A stretch of DNA of 64,000 nt from Rhodanobacter ginsengisoli. Lineage in GTDB: Bacteria; Pseudomonadota; Gammaproteobacteria; Xanthomonadales; Rhodanobacteraceae. Each line of letters opens with the position of its first letter. The first letter of the stretch is position 1. The position numbers were made by a program, and so were the translations under genes. Where the stretch lies: positions 267,737 through 331,736 of the forward strand of contig NZ_JBHSNF010000004.1 of NCBI RefSeq assembly GCF_042657065.1, read 5' to 3'. A model generated the notes under the pieces. The model was not told the origin of the DNA, did no database searches, and worked only from the letters and a program-made list of their open reading frames with translations. Of the stretch, positions 62,318-64,000 are shown piece by piece.

Positions 62318-63046
62318 ATGAAGCCCGTCCTGATCATCCGAACCGGCCGCGCGCCGGACGCCATTCGCGCACGGCATGGCGACTTCCCGCATTGGTTCCG
62401 ACTGGGCGCGGGCCTGCAGTTGCACCAGCTTCGGGTCGTCGACGTGGCCGCAGGCGAAGCGCTGCCACCGCCGCGGGAAGTGGCCGGCGCCATGATTACC
62501 GGCTCGGCCGCCATGGTCACCGAACGCGCGGCCTGGAGTGAACGCACGGCCGGCTGGATTCGGGACGCCATGGATGCCGCATTGCCGTTGTTCGGCGTTT
62601 GCTACGGCCATCAGCTGATGGCGCATGCGCTGGGCGGACGCGTCGACTACCTGCCGGGTGGACGCGAGATCGGCACCCAGCCGATCGCACTGATGCCCAA
62701 CCTTGCGCACGACCCGCTGACACTTGCGCTGCCCGCCAGTTTCCGTGCACACACCACGCACGAGCAAAGCGTGCTGGAACCGCCACCCGACTCGACCGTG
62801 CTGGCCCGCTCGGCCCGTGATCCGCACCAGCTTCTGCGCTATGGAACAAACGCGATCAGCGTGCAATTCCATCCGGAATTCAATGCCGAGGTGATGCGTG
62901 GCTACATCCGGCGCAAGCACCACGACCTGCGCCGCGAGGGGACGGATCCACGGCAGGTCTTTTCTGCCGTGGCCGCTACCCCGATCGCGCGGCGGTTGCT
63001 GCGGCACTTTTCCCGCCTGCACGGCTGGAATGCCAGCTCGAGCTAA
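62318..63046 (+). CDS. Class I glutamine amidotransferase
   Basis: The protein is 242 residues. The catalytic triad is present: Cys95 in GVCYGHQLMAHALGG, and His185 and Glu187 in QFHPEF. It is a stand-alone GATase of the GuaA-like C26/YfeJ group, hydrolysing gamma-glutamyl bonds or supplying ammonia to an unknown partner. It follows the ATPase gene after 33 bp and converges with the rhomboid gene. Substrate is unknown. Confidence 0.9.
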   Translation: MKPVLIIRTGRAPDAIRARHGDFPHWFRLGAGLQLHQLRVVDVAAGEALPPPREVAGAMITGSAAMVTERAAWSERTAGWIRDAMDAALPLFGVCYGHQLMAHALGGRVDYLPGGREIGTQPIALMPNLAHDPLTLALPASFRAHTTHEQSVLEPPPDSTVLARSARDPHQLLRYGTNAISVQFHPEFNAEVMRGYIRRKHHDLRREGTDPRQVFSAVAATPIARRLLRHFSRLHGWNASSS

Positions 63047-63055
63047 GGCCGGCCA

Positions 63056-63739
63056 TCAACCGCGCAGGCGGCGCGCGATCGCGTCACGCGAAAACAGCGC
63101 AAACACCAGTCCGAACAGGAAACCGCCGATGTGCGCCCACCACACATAGGCCCCATAGCTCGGCCCGGCATAGCTGAACAGCAATTGCAGCAGCACCCAG
63201 ATGCCGATCAGCAGAAATGCCGGCACGCGTACAAATTCCAGATACAAGCCCAGCGGCAGCACGAGACCGAGCCTGGCCCGCGGGAACAGGGCGACGTACG
63301 TGCCCACCACCGCCGAGACCGCGCCGCTGCAACCGATGATCGGCAGACGCACGCCCTGCAGTGACAGCGCGCCGATCAGGTTCGCCACGATCCCGCCTAC
63401 CACGAACAGCAGCAGGAAGCGCAACGAACCGAGGGCGCGCTCACCCGGCAGGCCGAAAATCACGAGGAATAGCAGGTTGCTGAGCAGGTGCAGCCAGGTC
63501 ACGTGTATGAACAGGGCGGTGAACAGCCGCAGCAGCGCGGGATCGGTCAGCTGCGGCAGCAGTGCCTCGTGCGGATCGAAGATGTTCGCCGGCACCGTGC
63601 CCCATTCCAGCAGCAGCGAAATGCGCTGCAGGGAAGGGGTCATCGCCAGACCGACAAAACACACCACGCACAAGCTGACGATCAGCAAGGTCGCCCAATG
63701 CCAGCGCGGGCGCCGACGCGTTTCGACGTGAACGAACAA
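63056..63739 (-). CDS. Rhomboid-family intramembrane serine protease
   Basis: The protein is 227 residues with six or more membrane helices. The catalytic Ser138 is in GCSGAVSAVVG and His203 in WWAHIGGF, and the HVTWLHLLSN segment of TM2 is typical. It would cleave membrane proteins within the bilayer; the substrate is unknown. The likely start is a TTG at 63739 with GGAG seven bases upstream, as no ATG is well placed. Confidence 0.9.
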   Translation of the reverse strand: MFVHVETRRRPRWHWATLLIVSLCVVCFVGLAMTPSLQRISLLLEWGTVPANIFDPHEALLPQLTDPALLRLFTALFIHVTWLHLLSNLLFLVIFGLPGERALGSLRFLLLFVVGGIVANLIGALSLQGVRLPIIGCSGAVSAVVGTYVALFPRARLGLVLPLGLYLEFVRVPAFLLIGIWVLLQLLFSYAGPSYGAYVWWAHIGGFLFGLVFALFSRDAIARRLRG

Positions 63740-63842
63740 TTACCACTCCTCGGACGCCGACGGAATCGCGGCGCTCATCTCATCATAGGTGATGATGGAA
63801 CGGATGCGTGGGCACGGGTGCACGGCTCCGGCACCAAAGAAA

Positions 63843-63868
63843 AACCCCCACCGTTACCGGTGAGGGTT
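63843..63868 (-). terminator. Second terminator of the presumed rRNA operon
   Basis: On the minus strand AACCCTCACCG, a short loop and CGGTGGGGGTT form an 11-bp stem with one mismatch, followed by TTTTTC. It lies just downstream of the first copy of the 21-bp 5S-tail repeat. Confidence 0.75.
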
Positions 63869-63873
63869 GTTCA

Positions 63874-63894
63874 GGATAAAGCCCCTGGCGGTGA
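63874..63894 (-). repeat. Repeat of 5S rRNA 3'-end sequence, copy 1
   Basis: These 21 bp are identical to 63980-64000. On the minus strand they read CACCGCCAGGGGCTTTATCC, resembling the 3' end of a xanthomonad 5S rRNA gene and its trailer. The copy is followed by its own terminator, so it looks like a duplicated rRNA-operon tail without the rest of the 5S gene. Confidence 0.65.
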
Positions 63895-63949
63895 CCTGTT
63901 GCAGCCTGCGATCGTCGATCGCAGCAGCAACGGCAAACGCCATAAAGAC

Positions 63950-63977
63950 GAAGGCCTCCCCGGGTGGGGAGGCCTTC
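63950..63977 (-). terminator. Terminator after the 5S rRNA tail
   Basis: The perfect 12-bp stem GAAGGCCTCCCC, loop, GGGGAGGCCTTC lies directly after the tail repeat at 63980-64000 in leftward reading. The T-run is weak (GTCTTT), but position and strength fit an rRNA operon terminator. Confidence 0.75.
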
Positions 63978-63987
63978 TTGGATAAAG

Positions 63988-64000
63988 CCCCTGGCGGTGA
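63988..64000 (-). rRNA. 5S rRNA 3' end (cut by the window edge)
   Basis: Only about 13 bases remain. On the minus strand TCACCGCCAGG is the expected closing strand of a 5S rRNA, followed by GGGCTTTATCC and a strong terminator. The identification is from memory of related 5S ends and needs the sequence to the right. Confidence 0.45.

Overview
The window looks like chromosome of a high-GC gammaproteobacterium, most likely a Xanthomonadales (Lysobacterales) member close to Rhodanobacter, Dyella or Frateuria. This is inferred from the GC-rich coding bias, the style of the TonB-dependent receptor, the E. coli-like glyQS, bfd-bfr, erpA, rppH, nudC and ampE housekeeping genes, and a xyloglucan-utilisation locus resembling those of Xanthomonas and Cellvibrio. 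No database was consulted, so every name rests on motifs, remembered homologues and context.

Region 1 (about 1-34.2 kb) is a plant cell-wall saccharide locus aimed at decorated xyloglucan. An outer-membrane TonB-dependent receptor (22969-25953) and a GH43 enzyme form one leftward unit. A second leftward unit of 13 genes runs from a GH74 endo-xyloglucanase (18303-20630) through an SGNH acetylesterase, GH35 beta-galactosidase, GH3 beta-glucosidase and GH31 alpha-xylosidase. It continues into a complete non-phosphorylative (De Ley-Doudoroff) galactose pathway: dgoK, dgoA, dgoD, an aldose dehydrogenase and an SMP-30 lactonase. An MFS sugar porter, a GH29 alpha-L-fucosidase and an esterase close the unit. 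A third leftward unit holds xylA, xylB, an MFS xylose-type porter and a Tat-exported GH43, with the AraC-type activator xylR divergent. The galactose and xylose released by the hydrolases therefore each have a catabolic route in the same locus. All three leftward units are preceded by the same 81-bp promoter-like element (20794-20874, 26120-26200, 32801-32881), a strong candidate XylR-controlled promoter.

Region 2 (about 34.3-48.3 kb) begins with a DnaQ-like exonuclease, a small disordered protein and a scar region with a 40-bp repeat. It then holds a visibly less GC-rich defence island ending at the 3' end of tRNA-Met. The island is one leftward, tightly overlapped operon: hsdM, hsdS, a CD-NTase, a Cap15-like effector, a DUF262/DUF1524 nuclease, hsdR and a YgjP-like metalloprotease. 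In other words, a minimal two-gene CBASS system sits inside a type I restriction-modification operon, joined to it by ATGA overlaps.

Region 3 (about 48.3-64 kb) is core genome: tRNA-Met with its own promoter and terminator, rppH, a Fur-box-preceded bfd, bfr, a membrane protein with a bactofilin, erpA, nudC, a TonB-like unknown, ampE, a fused MFS-PlsC lysophospholipid protein, an HTH regulator, glyQS, a GspE/PilB-type ATPase, a glutamine amidotransferase and a rhomboid protease. The right edge appears to be the tail of a leftward rRNA operon, with the 5S 3' end and two terminators.
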